From JAFGQJ01 sp964495755 (GTDB lineage Bacteria; Spirochaetota; Spirochaetia; SZUA-6; DRHE01), in contig CAZBXU010000164.1 in NCBI GenBank assembly GCA_964495755.1, forward strand, positions 1 through 7,811: a stretch of 7,811 bases of DNA, in the 5' to 3' direction. The notes beneath the pieces are model-generated. The model was not told the DNA's origin, did not search any database, and worked only from the letters and a program-made list of their open reading frames with translations. Position numbers and translations under genes: made by a program. Within the stretch, counting starts at the first letter, position 1. Every line of letters begins with the position of its first letter. Positions 1-6,777 of the stretch are shown here, one piece after another.

Positions 1-6
1 CAAACC

Positions 7-35
7 TTGACTTTTACCGCCCGCCTTAGTATTTT
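7..35 (+). promoter_or_regulatory. Predicted sigma70-type promoter for the EF-G operon
   Basis: The -35 box is TTGACT (7-12, 5 of 6 to consensus) and the -10 box is TATTTT (30-35, 4 of 6), with a 17-base spacer. Transcription would start near base 42 and give a leader of about 70 bases before the ATG at 112. The boxes fall inside the apparent N-terminal extension of the EF-G frame, which argues against a start at the TTG at base 7. Seen by eye only. Confidence 0.5.
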
Positions 36-111
36 AGCTCGGCCTGTCCTCGAACAACTAACGAGTAAGGAAAATCAGGAAATTTTGGACCTTTTGAGAC
101 TCAAGGCGCGT

Positions 112-2199
112 ATGGCGGAAGAAAACGGAAAAATGCGCAATCTGGGCATCAGCGCCCATATTGACGCCGGGAAAACGACTCTAACCGAACGGATCCTCTA
201 CTACAGCCGGAAGATCCACACGGTGCATGAAGTCCACGGCAAGGATGGCGCCGGGGCTACGATGGATTCGATGGAGCTGGAACGGGAGCGGGGTATTACC
301 ATCGCTTCCGCAGCCACCCAGGTGGATTGGAAAGACCACAAAATCAACATCATCGACACTCCGGGACACGTGGATTTCACCATCGAAGTAGAGCGGGCGC
401 TGCGCGTCCTGGACGGGGCGATCCTCGTGCTCTGTGCCGTGGGAGGTGTTCAATCCCAAACTCTCACAGTGGACCGGCAGCTCAAGCGCTACCGCGTACC
501 TCGTCTGGCCTTTGTCAACAAATGCGACCGGGTGGGGGCCAATCCGCTGCGAGTAAAGGAGCAGCTGAGCGAACGCCTGGGGCACAACGCCGTGATGATG
601 CAGATGCCTATCGGGCTGGAGGGCAAGTTCAAAGGCATCGTGGACCTGGTGCAGATGAAAGCCCTGTACTACGAAGGGTCGATGAACGAGAAGGTAATTT
701 CAGCCGACATTCCCGCGGAACTCGTAGATCAAGCCGAACATCTACGGGAAAAACTGATCGATGCGCTGACCATGTTTTCCGACGAGCTCGCCGAAGCCTA
801 CCTTGAGGGGCAAGCCACGCATGAGATGATCTACGCGGCGATCCGCAAGGGGACCCTGACTCAGGAGCTGACCCCCGTTTTTATCGGCTCTGCTTATCAC
901 AATATGGGCGTCCGGGCCCTTCTTGACGGCGTCGTGAATTTCCTTCCCGCCCCCGGCGAGGGAGAAAGCACCGCCCTGGACCTGGACAACAACGAGGAGA
1001 AGGTCCTCCTCCAACCCCGACCGGATCAGCCCACCGTAGCCCTGGCCTTCAAACTGGAGGACGGTCAGTACGGCCAGCTCACCTACATTCGCATCTACCA
1101 GGGAACTATCCGAAAGGGGGATGAGCTGTACAACAGCCGCAGTCGTCAGAGGTTTCGGATCGGCCGCCTGGTCCGTATGCACGCGGACAAAATGGAGGAA
1201 ATCAGCGAGGCCTGCTGCGGGGATATCGTGGCGCTGTTCGGCATCGACTGCGCCTCCGGAGACACCTTCACCGACAAGAATTTAAAACTTTCGATGACCA
1301 GCATGTTTGTGCCCGATCCGGTGATATCCCTGGCGGTCAAGGCAAAAGAAAAGAAATCCGAGGACCTTCTGTCCAAGGCGCTGAATCGGTTCGCCAAGGA
1401 GGACCCGACCTTCAGGATCCACGTCGACCCGGAATCCAAACAGACCATCATCAGCGGCATGGGGGAGCTGCATCTGGAGGTCTATCTGGAACGAATTCGC
1501 CGGGAATACCGGGCCGATGTGGACACGGGTATGCCCCAGGTGGCCTATCGAGAGACAATCTCCAGGGCTGCGAGCTTTGATTACACCCATAAAAAGCAAA
1601 CCGGCGGAGCCGGGCAATTTGCCAGGGTGGCCGGAGAATTGAAACCGAGTGAGAACGGCGGCTACGAGTTCATCAACCAGATCAAGGGCGGGGCGATTCC
1701 GACGGAGTACATCCCTGCCTGCGACAAGGGATTCCGAAGCTGCCTGGACAAGGGATCGTTGATCGGATTTCCGATTGTGGGTGTGACCGTAAAAATAAAC
1801 GACGGGGCCGCCCACTCGGTGGATTCTTCGGATCTGGCCTTCCGACAGGCTGCGATCGGCGCCTTCAGAAGGGCCTACTCCAAGGCTTCACCGGAAATCC
1901 TGGAACCGATCATGAGAGTGTCGGTAGAAGGTCCCACGGAGTATCAGGGCGGTGTATTTGCCGGTATCAATCAGCGCAGGGGTATGATCCTGAGCACGAG
2001 TGAAGATGGCAGCCAATCCCGAATCGACGCGGAAGTACCCCTGAGCGAGATGTTCGGCTACTCGACGGTGCTGCGCTCCATTACTCAGGGAAAGGCCCAG
2101 TTCACCATGGAGTTCTCCAGGTACGCCAAAGTCCCGAACAGCATCGCCGAGACCCTCAAAACAGAATACCAAGGAAGTAAAACGGGAGAGAAGGCATGA
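112..2199 (+). CDS. fusA: Translation elongation factor G, mitochondrial-EFG1-like (spdEFG1) subtype
   Basis: Ribosomal GTPase that drives translocation of tRNAs and mRNA in the cytoplasm. From the ATG at 112 it is 695 residues, the usual EF-G length. G motifs: G1 AHIDAGKT (15-22), G2 RGITI (60-64), G3 DTPGH (82-86), G4 NKCD (136-139), G5 GSA (259-261). The domain IV stretch HKKQTGGAGQ (493-502) and domains III-V follow without a break. The insertion GKDGAGA before MDSMELERERGITI, and LRVLDGAILVLCAVGGVQ after the G3 region, are hallmarks I recall from mitochondrial EFG1 and its bacterial spdEFG1 relatives; ordinary fusA products lack the insertion. Start choice: the ATG at 112 has AAGG five bases upstream and matches the family N-terminus. 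The frame is open back to a TTG at base 7, but those 35 residues look like no EF-G and overlay a promoter. The stop overlaps the next gene by 4 bases. No tuf or rps gene follows, so this is not a standard str operon on the downstream side. Confidence 0.97.
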   Translation: MAEENGKMRNLGISAHIDAGKTTLTERILYYSRKIHTVHEVHGKDGAGATMDSMELERERGITIASAATQVDWKDHKINIIDTPGHVDFTIEVERALRVLDGAILVLCAVGGVQSQTLTVDRQLKRYRVPRLAFVNKCDRVGANPLRVKEQLSERLGHNAVMMQMPIGLEGKFKGIVDLVQMKALYYEGSMNEKVISADIPAELVDQAEHLREKLIDALTMFSDELAEAYLEGQATHEMIYAAIRKGTLTQELTPVFIGSAYHNMGVRALLDGVVNFLPAPGEGESTALDLDNNEEKVLLQPRPDQPTVALAFKLEDGQYGQLTYIRIYQGTIRKGDELYNSRSRQRFRIGRLVRMHADKMEEISEACCGDIVALFGIDCASGDTFTDKNLKLSMTSMFVPDPVISLAVKAKEKKSEDLLSKALNRFAKEDPTFRIHVDPESKQTIISGMGELHLEVYLERIRREYRADVDTGMPQVAYRETISRAASFDYTHKKQTGGAGQFARVAGELKPSENGGYEFINQIKGGAIPTEYIPACDKGFRSCLDKGSLIGFPIVGVTVKINDGAAHSVDSSDLAFRQAAIGAFRRAYSKASPEILEPIMRVSVEGPTEYQGGVFAGINQRRGMILSTSEDGSQSRIDAEVPLSEMFGYSTVLRSITQGKAQFTMEFSRYAKVPNSIAETLKTEYQGSKTGEKA

Positions 2200-2900
2200 T
2201 CAAGCAGGAACTGAACGAGCGCAGCCCCCTGCGCATTCTCGAGCACTCCACCCACGGGGGGCTGGGCAAGGGAAATCTCGGGGCGATCGCCGCCCGCCGG
2301 GGCGTGGGCAAGACGGCCTGTCTGGTGCACATCGCTACGGACCAACTCATTCAAGGAAAACAGGTGATTCATGTGACCTTTGCCACCGATCCAAACCATA
2401 TCGTTGACTGGTATGAGGATATCTTCAGAGAAATCGCCGATAAATTCGGTCTGGATTCGGTAATGGCCGTTCATGACGAAATGATCCGCCATCGGATCAT
2501 CATGAACTTCAACCAAGAGGGGATCCGCTTGCCCCAGGTCATCGAAAGACTGCGTGCGATGATTCGGGACGGGCATTTTGCCGCCGATTCGATCGCGGTG
2601 GATTCCTACGATTTCTCCCAGGTTTCAATGGACGAACTAAATGTAGTAAGGGAGTTTGCCGCGGAGCAGGATTTGGAAATTTGGTTCAGCGTTTCCCTGG
2701 GCTACGAACAACCCCAGTACGATGCAGCGGGGGTTCCCAGTCTGCTCAAAGATCTTGTCGAAGCATTCAGCATCATGATCTGCCTGAGACCCGAAGAAAA
2801 ACACATCCATCTGCAGCTGGTGAAAGACCACGATGCTGTCGTTCCCGAGGACCTGCACCTCAAACTCGATCCCAAGAATCTACTCATCGCCAGAGAATAG
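2196..2900 (+). CDS. Small RecA/KaiC-like P-loop ATPase of unknown role
   Basis: A 234-residue cytoplasmic protein with no signal peptide or membrane segment visible. A Walker A motif, ARRGVGKT (33-40, pattern [AG]-x4-GK[ST]), follows a hydrophobic strand. A Walker B-like strand, SIAVD, ends in D136. A further strand, LEIWFSVSLGY (160-170), resembles the sensor strand of RecA-fold ATPases. I do not recognise a named family; proteins like this are usually annotated as hypothetical or 'cytoplasmic protein'. The ATG overlaps the EF-G stop codon (ATGA), and GGGAG seven bases upstream gives a good ribosome binding site inside the EF-G gene, so translation is probably coupled to EF-G. Sixty-three bases separate it from the glycosyltransferase-like gene. 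A link to translation or to carbohydrate metabolism is only guilt by association. The ATP-binding assignment is fairly secure; the biological role is unknown. Confidence 0.85.
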   Translation: MIKQELNERSPLRILEHSTHGGLGKGNLGAIAARRGVGKTACLVHIATDQLIQGKQVIHVTFATDPNHIVDWYEDIFREIADKFGLDSVMAVHDEMIRHRIIMNFNQEGIRLPQVIERLRAMIRDGHFAADSIAVDSYDFSQVSMDELNVVREFAAEQDLEIWFSVSLGYEQPQYDAAGVPSLLKDLVEAFSIMICLRPEEKHIHLQLVKDHDAVVPEDLHLKLDPKNLLIARE

Positions 2901-2963
2901 CCGCGCTGAATCCTCCGTTGCCGACTGGCGGGAACCCCATAATCGGGCTATCATAAAATCCTG

Positions 2964-4517
2964 GTGGCGGATCGCATCGATCTCAAAATCTTCCATTATC
3001 ACTTCCTGACAGGCGGGGTCTGCACCGTTGTTCGGCAGGCTCTTAAGGCCTTCCACGCTCACCTGCCCGAGATCCGCTCGATCGAGCTGGTGGCCGGGCG
3101 GATTCCCGAGAGGATTCGCATCAGCCGGTACAGCGACAAATGGACAGTCGTACCTGAGATCGACTATCGGGACCCAGGCAAGGGAGACAAAAAAGAGACA
3201 GCCGAGGAAGCGGGCAAACTTGCCCGGCAGCTGCTCGAATCCTTCGGCTCCGATGATTCGCTCTGGTGGGTCCACAACTACCATCTGGGCAAGAATGCCG
3301 TTTTTACACAGGCTCTGCTTCAGATCATCTATTCCGGGCAACCCCAACGCATCATCCTGCAGATCCATGACTTTCCCGAGTGCGGACGATTTCAGAATCT
3401 GAGGCACCTTCTCAACACCCTATCCCTGGATCCCTACCCCGTGAGCCCGTGGGTTCGATATGCGGTTCTCAACCAGCGGGACCGTAACATACTTATCCAG
3501 GCAGGTGTCCCGGCGCAGTCGGTGTTTTTGCTTGAAAACCCCGTCTTCCGAGACCGGGTCCCTGATCAGCGAAACTCTTTGCGGGAGGCCCTGAAGAGGC
3601 TGTTCGGAAAATCCTTTCCGCACTACGAACCGCAGGCTCCCCTTCTCCTCTACCCGATTCGAACGATCCGGCGCAAAAATGTCCTGGAAGCGGTTCTCCT
3701 CTGCCTGCTCCTCGAGGCTTCGGCAAATATCCTGATTACCCTGCCCGGAGTCTCGGCCGCGGAAAAACCCTACTCCGATGTCGTAGAGAAAATTTTCGCC
3801 GATGGGCTCTGCCCCGGACTGTGGGGAATCGGAACTGCCTTGGAGCGGGAGAATCTGAGCTTTGAAGATCTGGTGGCCGGCAGCGATCTGGTCCTGTCCA
3901 CATCCGTCCAGGAGGGCTTTGGCTACCTGTTCATCAACTCACTGCTGTGGTCGCTGCCTCTGGCGGCAAGGGACTTGGATATCCTGGATGGCTTGAAGGG
4001 TCTGTTTGCAGAGTATCCCGCCTGCTTCTACGACAGGATCCTCGTACCCTTCGCTGAAGGACCGTCTCTACGGAATGCCTACCGGCGCAAGATACTGTCA
4101 CTGTCCGATCTGCTGCCGGAGGAAGCGGAACAACGTCTGCTGAACAGCACCGAGACTCTGGTGCAGGACGACCTGGTGGATTTCTCCTATCTTCCCGTCG
4201 CAGAGCAAGACAGATTCCTCAGGGAGCTCGCCGGCGGCGAAAAGGCGGGGATCTGTCGGCGCGAGAACAGATCCACTCTTTCACAGATCGGGGCTCTGCT
4301 TTCCTCTTCAACAGCGCACGGCGGCAGGAAATCCGGTTGGCGTAACGAGCTGCGCTTTGAAGTGCAGCAGCGTTTCGGAGCCGCCGCCTATGCAGAGGGA
4401 TTTCGCAGCCTAACCGCATCCTTCGGAACAAGCGGCGGGGATCCGGGCAGGAGCATTCAGGAAGCTGTGCTAAAGGCTTTCTTGAAAATCGAGCATCTAC
4501 GGCTCCTCTACGACTAG
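2964..4517 (+). CDS. GT-B-fold glycosyltransferase-like protein (GT4 type)
   Basis: A 517-residue protein, probably cytoplasmic. It opens with a GT-B-style N-terminal strand and glycine loop (KIFHYHFLTGGV, 8-19), then WWVHNYHLGKNA (101-112) and ILQIHDFPE (131-139), like the acceptor-side domain. The nucleotide-sugar domain shows LLLYPIRTIRRKN (227-239, the usual R-x3-RKN element) and EGFGYLFINSLLWSLPLAA (317-335), the region of the GT4 E-x7-E motif. Here the second glutamate is replaced by N325, so the canonical motif is incomplete. The C-terminal ~150 residues are helical and unassigned. Start: GTG at 2964 is the first usable start after an in-frame stop at 2940. No clear Shine-Dalgarno sequence precedes it, so the start is less certain than the frame. 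It lies 63 bases after the ATPase gene on the same strand and may share its transcript. The sugar donor and acceptor cannot be told from sequence. A role in storage or compatible-solute sugars is possible but unsupported. Confidence 0.85.
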   Translation: MADRIDLKIFHYHFLTGGVCTVVRQALKAFHAHLPEIRSIELVAGRIPERIRISRYSDKWTVVPEIDYRDPGKGDKKETAEEAGKLARQLLESFGSDDSLWWVHNYHLGKNAVFTQALLQIIYSGQPQRIILQIHDFPECGRFQNLRHLLNTLSLDPYPVSPWVRYAVLNQRDRNILIQAGVPAQSVFLLENPVFRDRVPDQRNSLREALKRLFGKSFPHYEPQAPLLLYPIRTIRRKNVLEAVLLCLLLEASANILITLPGVSAAEKPYSDVVEKIFADGLCPGLWGIGTALERENLSFEDLVAGSDLVLSTSVQEGFGYLFINSLLWSLPLAARDLDILDGLKGLFAEYPACFYDRILVPFAEGPSLRNAYRRKILSLSDLLPEEAEQRLLNSTETLVQDDLVDFSYLPVAEQDRFLRELAGGEKAGICRRENRSTLSQIGALLSSSTAHGGRKSGWRNELRFEVQQRFGAAAYAEGFRSLTASFGTSGGDPGRSIQEAVLKAFLKIEHLRLLYD

Positions 4518-4595
4518 CCGTTTAGGGGTCGTTCTATGGATATAACGAGGTCAATTCCCCGTATAAATGGCCGTTTGAAAGCTATATTACGATGA

Positions 4596-4634
4596 CAGCC
4601 GAAAATCTTGTTTTCCTGGCAAGATTTTCGGCTG
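4596..4634. repeat. Perfect 15-bp inverted repeat, intergenic hairpin 1
   Basis: The arm CAGCCGAAAATCTTG (4596-4610) is exactly complementary to CAAGATTTTCGGCTG (4620-4634) around a 9-base loop, TTTTCCTGG. It lies 78 bases after the glycosyltransferase stop, between convergent genes, where a bidirectional terminator is expected. However, no T-run follows the stem on either strand, so it is not a textbook intrinsic terminator. It could instead stabilise 3' mRNA ends, be a REP-like element, or be part of a small RNA. Confidence 0.75.
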
Positions 4635-4643
4635 GAAGAGGAC

Positions 4644-4683
4644 ATCGCAATCTTCCTTTTCAGTTGCGATCGAAGATTGCGAT
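4644..4683. repeat. Perfect 12-bp inverted repeat, intergenic hairpin 2
   Basis: The arm ATCGCAATCTTC (4644-4655) is exactly complementary to GAAGATTGCGAT (4672-4683) around a 16-base loop. The loop contains a second copy of TTGCGAT (4664-4670), so ATCGCAA (4644-4650) can pair with either copy and form two alternative stems. It starts only 9 bases after hairpin 1. Both elements share AATCTT in the left arm followed by TTTTC in or at the edge of the loop. No T-run follows. The remainder of the 4518-4806 gap shows no gene. At 4709-4732 it has an imperfect tandem of GTTTGAA, and nothing else I can name. Confidence 0.7.
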
Positions 4684-4806
4684 ATGACCTATAAGAAAAT
4701 ATGAAAGTGTTTGAATTTCTGTTTGAACTTTGTCGGTGGACAGATCGGGGTAGATACCAGACGGTTTTATTCCTGATAATAGGGGAACGTTTAGACGACG
4801 AGAAAC

Positions 4807-6087
4807 CTACGCCACTGTAGTCTGAAATTTTTTCCCGTCCTGTTTGCACATCGCTTGCACAAGCCGACGGCCGGACATGACACTGGTCGGAAGACCGCCG
4901 CCCGGCTCGACCCACTGCCCGCACATGTAGAAGTTCTGCAGGCCGGGCAGTGTCTGGTGCATGCGCTTCATCACGGTGAACGAGTTCTGCGGCGTGAGCA
5001 GCCAGCCTTCAAAACTGCCCTTCCAGTTGCCCGTGTAGCGCTCAAAAGTCAACGGTGTCGCTACATCCACCATCTCCACCTGCTGGGAGATACCAGGGAA
5101 GCGTTGGTCCAGCTGTTCCACCACTGTGCGCGCCACCTGGTCTTTTTTCTCCTTGTAGGCCGCCCGATCCTGCGTTAACTCTTTCCAATACTCGTAACTG
5201 CTGGGCATCGTCACCACCAAGCTAGTCTTGCCGGCCGGTGCTAATGCGGGATCCTGATTAAAAATGTGGACCGGCATTCTGTCCCGCACCGCATCCCCGA
5301 TTTCCGTCGGCTGGCGCAAGGGGAAACTCATGCCGGAGACCGGTTTGGGCTCATTGATAAAAGAGCGGTTCACCCCCACTCCCACAAACAACAACGGTGG
5401 GAAGATGGGCCATTTCTCGTAAGGCTCACGCGTCTTTTCATCCACGTATTTCCCTTCCAGCATTTTAAAGATGGTGGTATACCCATCCGCCGCGGAGATC
5501 ACCCGCCCGGAGCGGTGCTCACTCACATCCGCCAGCCGGACGCCCACCGCTTTATCTTCTTTCACCAGAATTTTCTCCACCGGCCTATCGTAATGGATTA
5601 CTCCCCCCAGGTTAGTGTAGCGCTTGGCAAGTGCCAACGACATGGGCAAGGAACCGCCGATGGGGTAACCCGCATTCCTACACTTCTCATAGAGTCTGAT
5701 GGCGGGGGTATTTTCAACGAACACTTCAAGCTCAAGCCGTGTCAGGTTCAACCAGTTATCTGCCAAGTCAATCGCTGCTTGCATGAGCGCTGTACCGACT
5801 CTTTTTCCCTGCCAATCATCCCGCACTGCCATGCCGATTTGCCCTACGTGGCGGCGACGAGGCCGATTGGGGAATGTCTGCAGCGCAAGTAGACCGACCA
5901 CTTCATTATTCTCAACACAGGCGACTAAACTGAACAGACCCTCTGGCGGTTCGGCCAGGCGTTTACGCCACTGCTCTATTGAAGGAAACAGCAACTGTAA
6001 AGTGCCCCATACCACTTTGGGGCTTGCCAGAATACGCTGTACGGCTTCATAATCACTTGGTTCTGTGCGTCGGATCGTAACAGTCAT
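4807..6087 (-). CDS. In-frame chimera: truncated GNAT acetyltransferase joined to truncated phytoene-desaturase-like oxidoreductase
   Basis: A 426-residue open frame made of two unrelated pieces. Residues 1-135 match the N-terminal part of YhhY/AaaT-type GNAT amino-acid acetyltransferases: IRRTEPSDYEAV, RPRRRHVGQIGM, the acetyl-CoA loop QGKRVGTALM (93-102, with R96 where the motif usually has Gly), and ENTPAIRLYEK (125-135). The family normally continues for roughly 25-30 more residues; these are gone. From about residue 139 (AGYPIGGSLPMSLALAKRY) it matches the C-terminal part of CrtI/phytoene-desaturase-like FAD oxidoreductases: LGGVIHYDRPVEKI (160-173), VISAADGYTTIF (197-208), and the C-terminal FAD motif GQWVEPGGGLPTS (390-402). 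The N-terminal ~200 residues of that family, including the GxGxxG dinucleotide-binding motif, are absent. Neither activity is expected to survive intact. The start is the ATG at 6087, which fits GNAT N-termini. It has no Shine-Dalgarno sequence of its own, but a mini-ORF ends on it. Each half is confidently recognised. Whether the joint is natural or an assembly error cannot be decided here. Confidence 0.85.
   Translation of the reverse strand: MTVTIRRTEPSDYEAVQRILASPKVVWGTLQLLFPSIEQWRKRLAEPPEGLFSLVACVENNEVVGLLALQTFPNRPRRRHVGQIGMAVRDDWQGKRVGTALMQAAIDLADNWLNLTRLELEVFVENTPAIRLYEKCRNAGYPIGGSLPMSLALAKRYTNLGGVIHYDRPVEKILVKEDKAVGVRLADVSEHRSGRVISAADGYTTIFKMLEGKYVDEKTREPYEKWPIFPPLLFVGVGVNRSFINEPKPVSGMSFPLRQPTEIGDAVRDRMPVHIFNQDPALAPAGKTSLVVTMPSSYEYWKELTQDRAAYKEKKDQVARTVVEQLDQRFPGISQQVEMVDVATPLTFERYTGNWKGSFEGWLLTPQNSFTVMKRMHQTLPGLQNFYMCGQWVEPGGGLPTSVMSGRRLVQAMCKQDGKKFQTTVA
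5671..5685 (-). other. Joint between GNAT-derived and oxidoreductase-derived sequence
   Basis: On the minus strand the frame changes identity within residues 135-139 (K-C-R-N-A). Upstream LYEK is GNAT, where Phe/Tyr-Gly-Phe usually follows. Downstream AGYPIGG is oxidoreductase. No repeat, attC core or insertion-sequence end is visible at the joint. The breakpoint is placed by family resemblance from memory and may be off by a few codons. Confidence 0.6.
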
Positions 6088-6116
6088 AAGGAAAAACGAG
6101 GCTTTAATTCAGCCAC
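6084..6116 (-). CDS. Possible 10-codon leader ORF coupled to the GNAT start
   Basis: GTG at 6116 begins a 10-residue frame (MAELKPRFSL if GTG is read as Met). Its TGA overlaps the ATG of the GNAT chimera as ATGA. A purine-rich GAAGGGAGG lies directly upstream; its GAAGG part sits about four bases from the GTG. The GNAT ATG itself is preceded by TTTTTCCTT, which is no ribosome binding site. The arrangement resembles the short translation-coupling ORFs (ORF-11 type) described at integron attI sites, which help express cassettes that lack a ribosome binding site. A chance short frame cannot be excluded. Confidence 0.35.
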   Translation of the reverse strand: MAELKPRFSL

Positions 6117-6171
6117 CCTCCCTTCAATATGGTGCGTGTTCTAGTTAATTTCTCACAATTGAGGTACTGCC

Positions 6172-6229
6172 GCCCAACGACGGGTATCACCTGCGGGCGA
6201 AGCTCGTCTGGTGCATGCCCTTGTTGGGC
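6172..6229 (-). other. attC: Integron attC recombination site (59-base element)
   Basis: Read on the minus strand, the 58 bases start with GCCCAAC (6229-6223, RYYYAAC) and end with GTTGGGC (6178-6172, GTTRRRY). These outer simple sites are perfectly complementary, as R'' and R' should be. Inside, GGG-C-AT-G-CACC can pair with GGTG-AT-A-CCC, leaving an unpaired G in one arm and a C/A mismatch, which is the pattern of the L''/L' region with an extrahelical base. The length fits attC (about 57-141 bases). It begins only 9 bases after the stop of the preceding gene, as is usual in compact cassettes. IntI would cut between 6178 and 6177. The next cassette, downstream on this strand, opens at 6177 and holds the GNAT start. 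Confidence 0.82.
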
Positions 6230-6237
6230 GACTTCTG

Positions 6238-6777
6238 TCAGCTGCCAACATCGGCCATAGTGATACGTATCCAGTCGGCAATAGATTTCCTTCGATCGAC
6301 GTCCACCGGCAGTTCTTCCGCCCGGCCAAGCAGAATGTCACCACTGATCAGATTCTCCCGCAGAAGCGTTGTCACGAAGACACGATCCTTCGGCCTGTTC
6401 GCTACGAGTTTGCTCAAAGCGAGGTCGTGTGCTTCGAGGCAGTGGCCGGTATTCCCTTGGGTCGCACGGCGATCTGATACCGCTACGGTTCTTCCGGTCC
6501 AGCCCGATGGTAGTATGGCCGAATCTATAGTCACACCGTGTACGTAGAATCCGTGGGTAGCGTGGAACTGAGAAAGCTCACCAAGGGCTCCATCCACTAA
6601 ATCAGTGTTAGCCGGGAGATTCTTCGGCTGTACATCCACTTCGATTGACGTCCTAAGGGATGCAGGAGCATCAGGATACTCTCCCAGTATGGCCTGCGAT
6701 CCAAATACGATGACTTCTGTGTCACCAGCGACGTCACACGCAGCCCTGATCGCGTGTTCAAGTTGATGTCGGGTCAC
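6238..6777 (-). CDS. DUF6036-like nucleotidyltransferase-fold protein, second gene of the cassette
   Basis: A 179-residue protein with no membrane segment. The N-terminal fold shows VIVFGSQAIL (22-31), matching the hG[GS] nucleotidyltransferase motif, and SIEVDV (44-49), where the usual D-x-D appears as E46-x-D48. The C-terminal part carries CLEAHDLALSKLVANRPKD (113-131), the DLaxSKLxAxRxKD element I associate with DUF6036 and AbiEii-like families. The family includes candidate toxins that would transfer nucleotides to tRNA or protein, but catalysis here is not shown and the altered acidic pair makes it uncertain. The start is GTG at 6777, overlapping the winged-helix stop as GTGA, so translation is probably coupled. 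The stop lies 9 bases before attC. It is likely the effector (toxin-like) partner of the upstream gene; that is inference from gene pairing. Confidence 0.8.
   Translation of the reverse strand: MTRHQLEHAIRAACDVAGDTEVIVFGSQAILGEYPDAPASLRTSIEVDVQPKNLPANTDLVDGALGELSQFHATHGFYVHGVTIDSAILPSGWTGRTVAVSDRRATQGNTGHCLEAHDLALSKLVANRPKDRVFVTTLLRENLISGDILLGRAEELPVDVDRRKSIADWIRITMADVGS

Noticed and set aside
7..111. 35-residue N-terminal extension of EF-G from a TTG start at base 7
   Set aside because: It has no EF-G-like sequence, coincides with a -35/-10 promoter, and a normal ATG with AAGG in front follows at 112.
1282..1815. 177-residue minus-strand frame inside EF-G
   Set aside because: It is antisense to conserved EF-G domains III-IV, so its openness follows from EF-G codon use.
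4596..4683. Intrinsic rho-independent terminators for the convergent genes
   Set aside because: The stems are strong, but neither is followed by a run of T on either strand; I kept them as inverted repeats of unknown role.
4709..4732. Tandem GTTTGAA repeat as a CRISPR or iteron
   Set aside because: There are only two imperfect 12-base units matching at 9 positions, which is within chance in AT-rich spacer.
4514..4924. 136-residue minus-strand frame across the intergenic hairpins
   Set aside because: It overlaps the 3' end of the oxidoreductase frame, has no recognisable domain, is rich in Arg/Ser as shadow frames are, and runs through both perfect inverted repeats.
5266..5892. 208-residue plus-strand frame opposite the chimera
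   Set aside because: It is His/Pro/Arg-rich shadow sequence, antisense to well-recognised GNAT and oxidoreductase motifs, with no family resemblance.
4807..6087. Reading the GNAT-oxidoreductase frame as a genuine bifunctional enzyme
   Set aside because: Both partners lack essential parts exactly at the joint, including the oxidoreductase GxGxxG half, so a designed fusion is unlikely.
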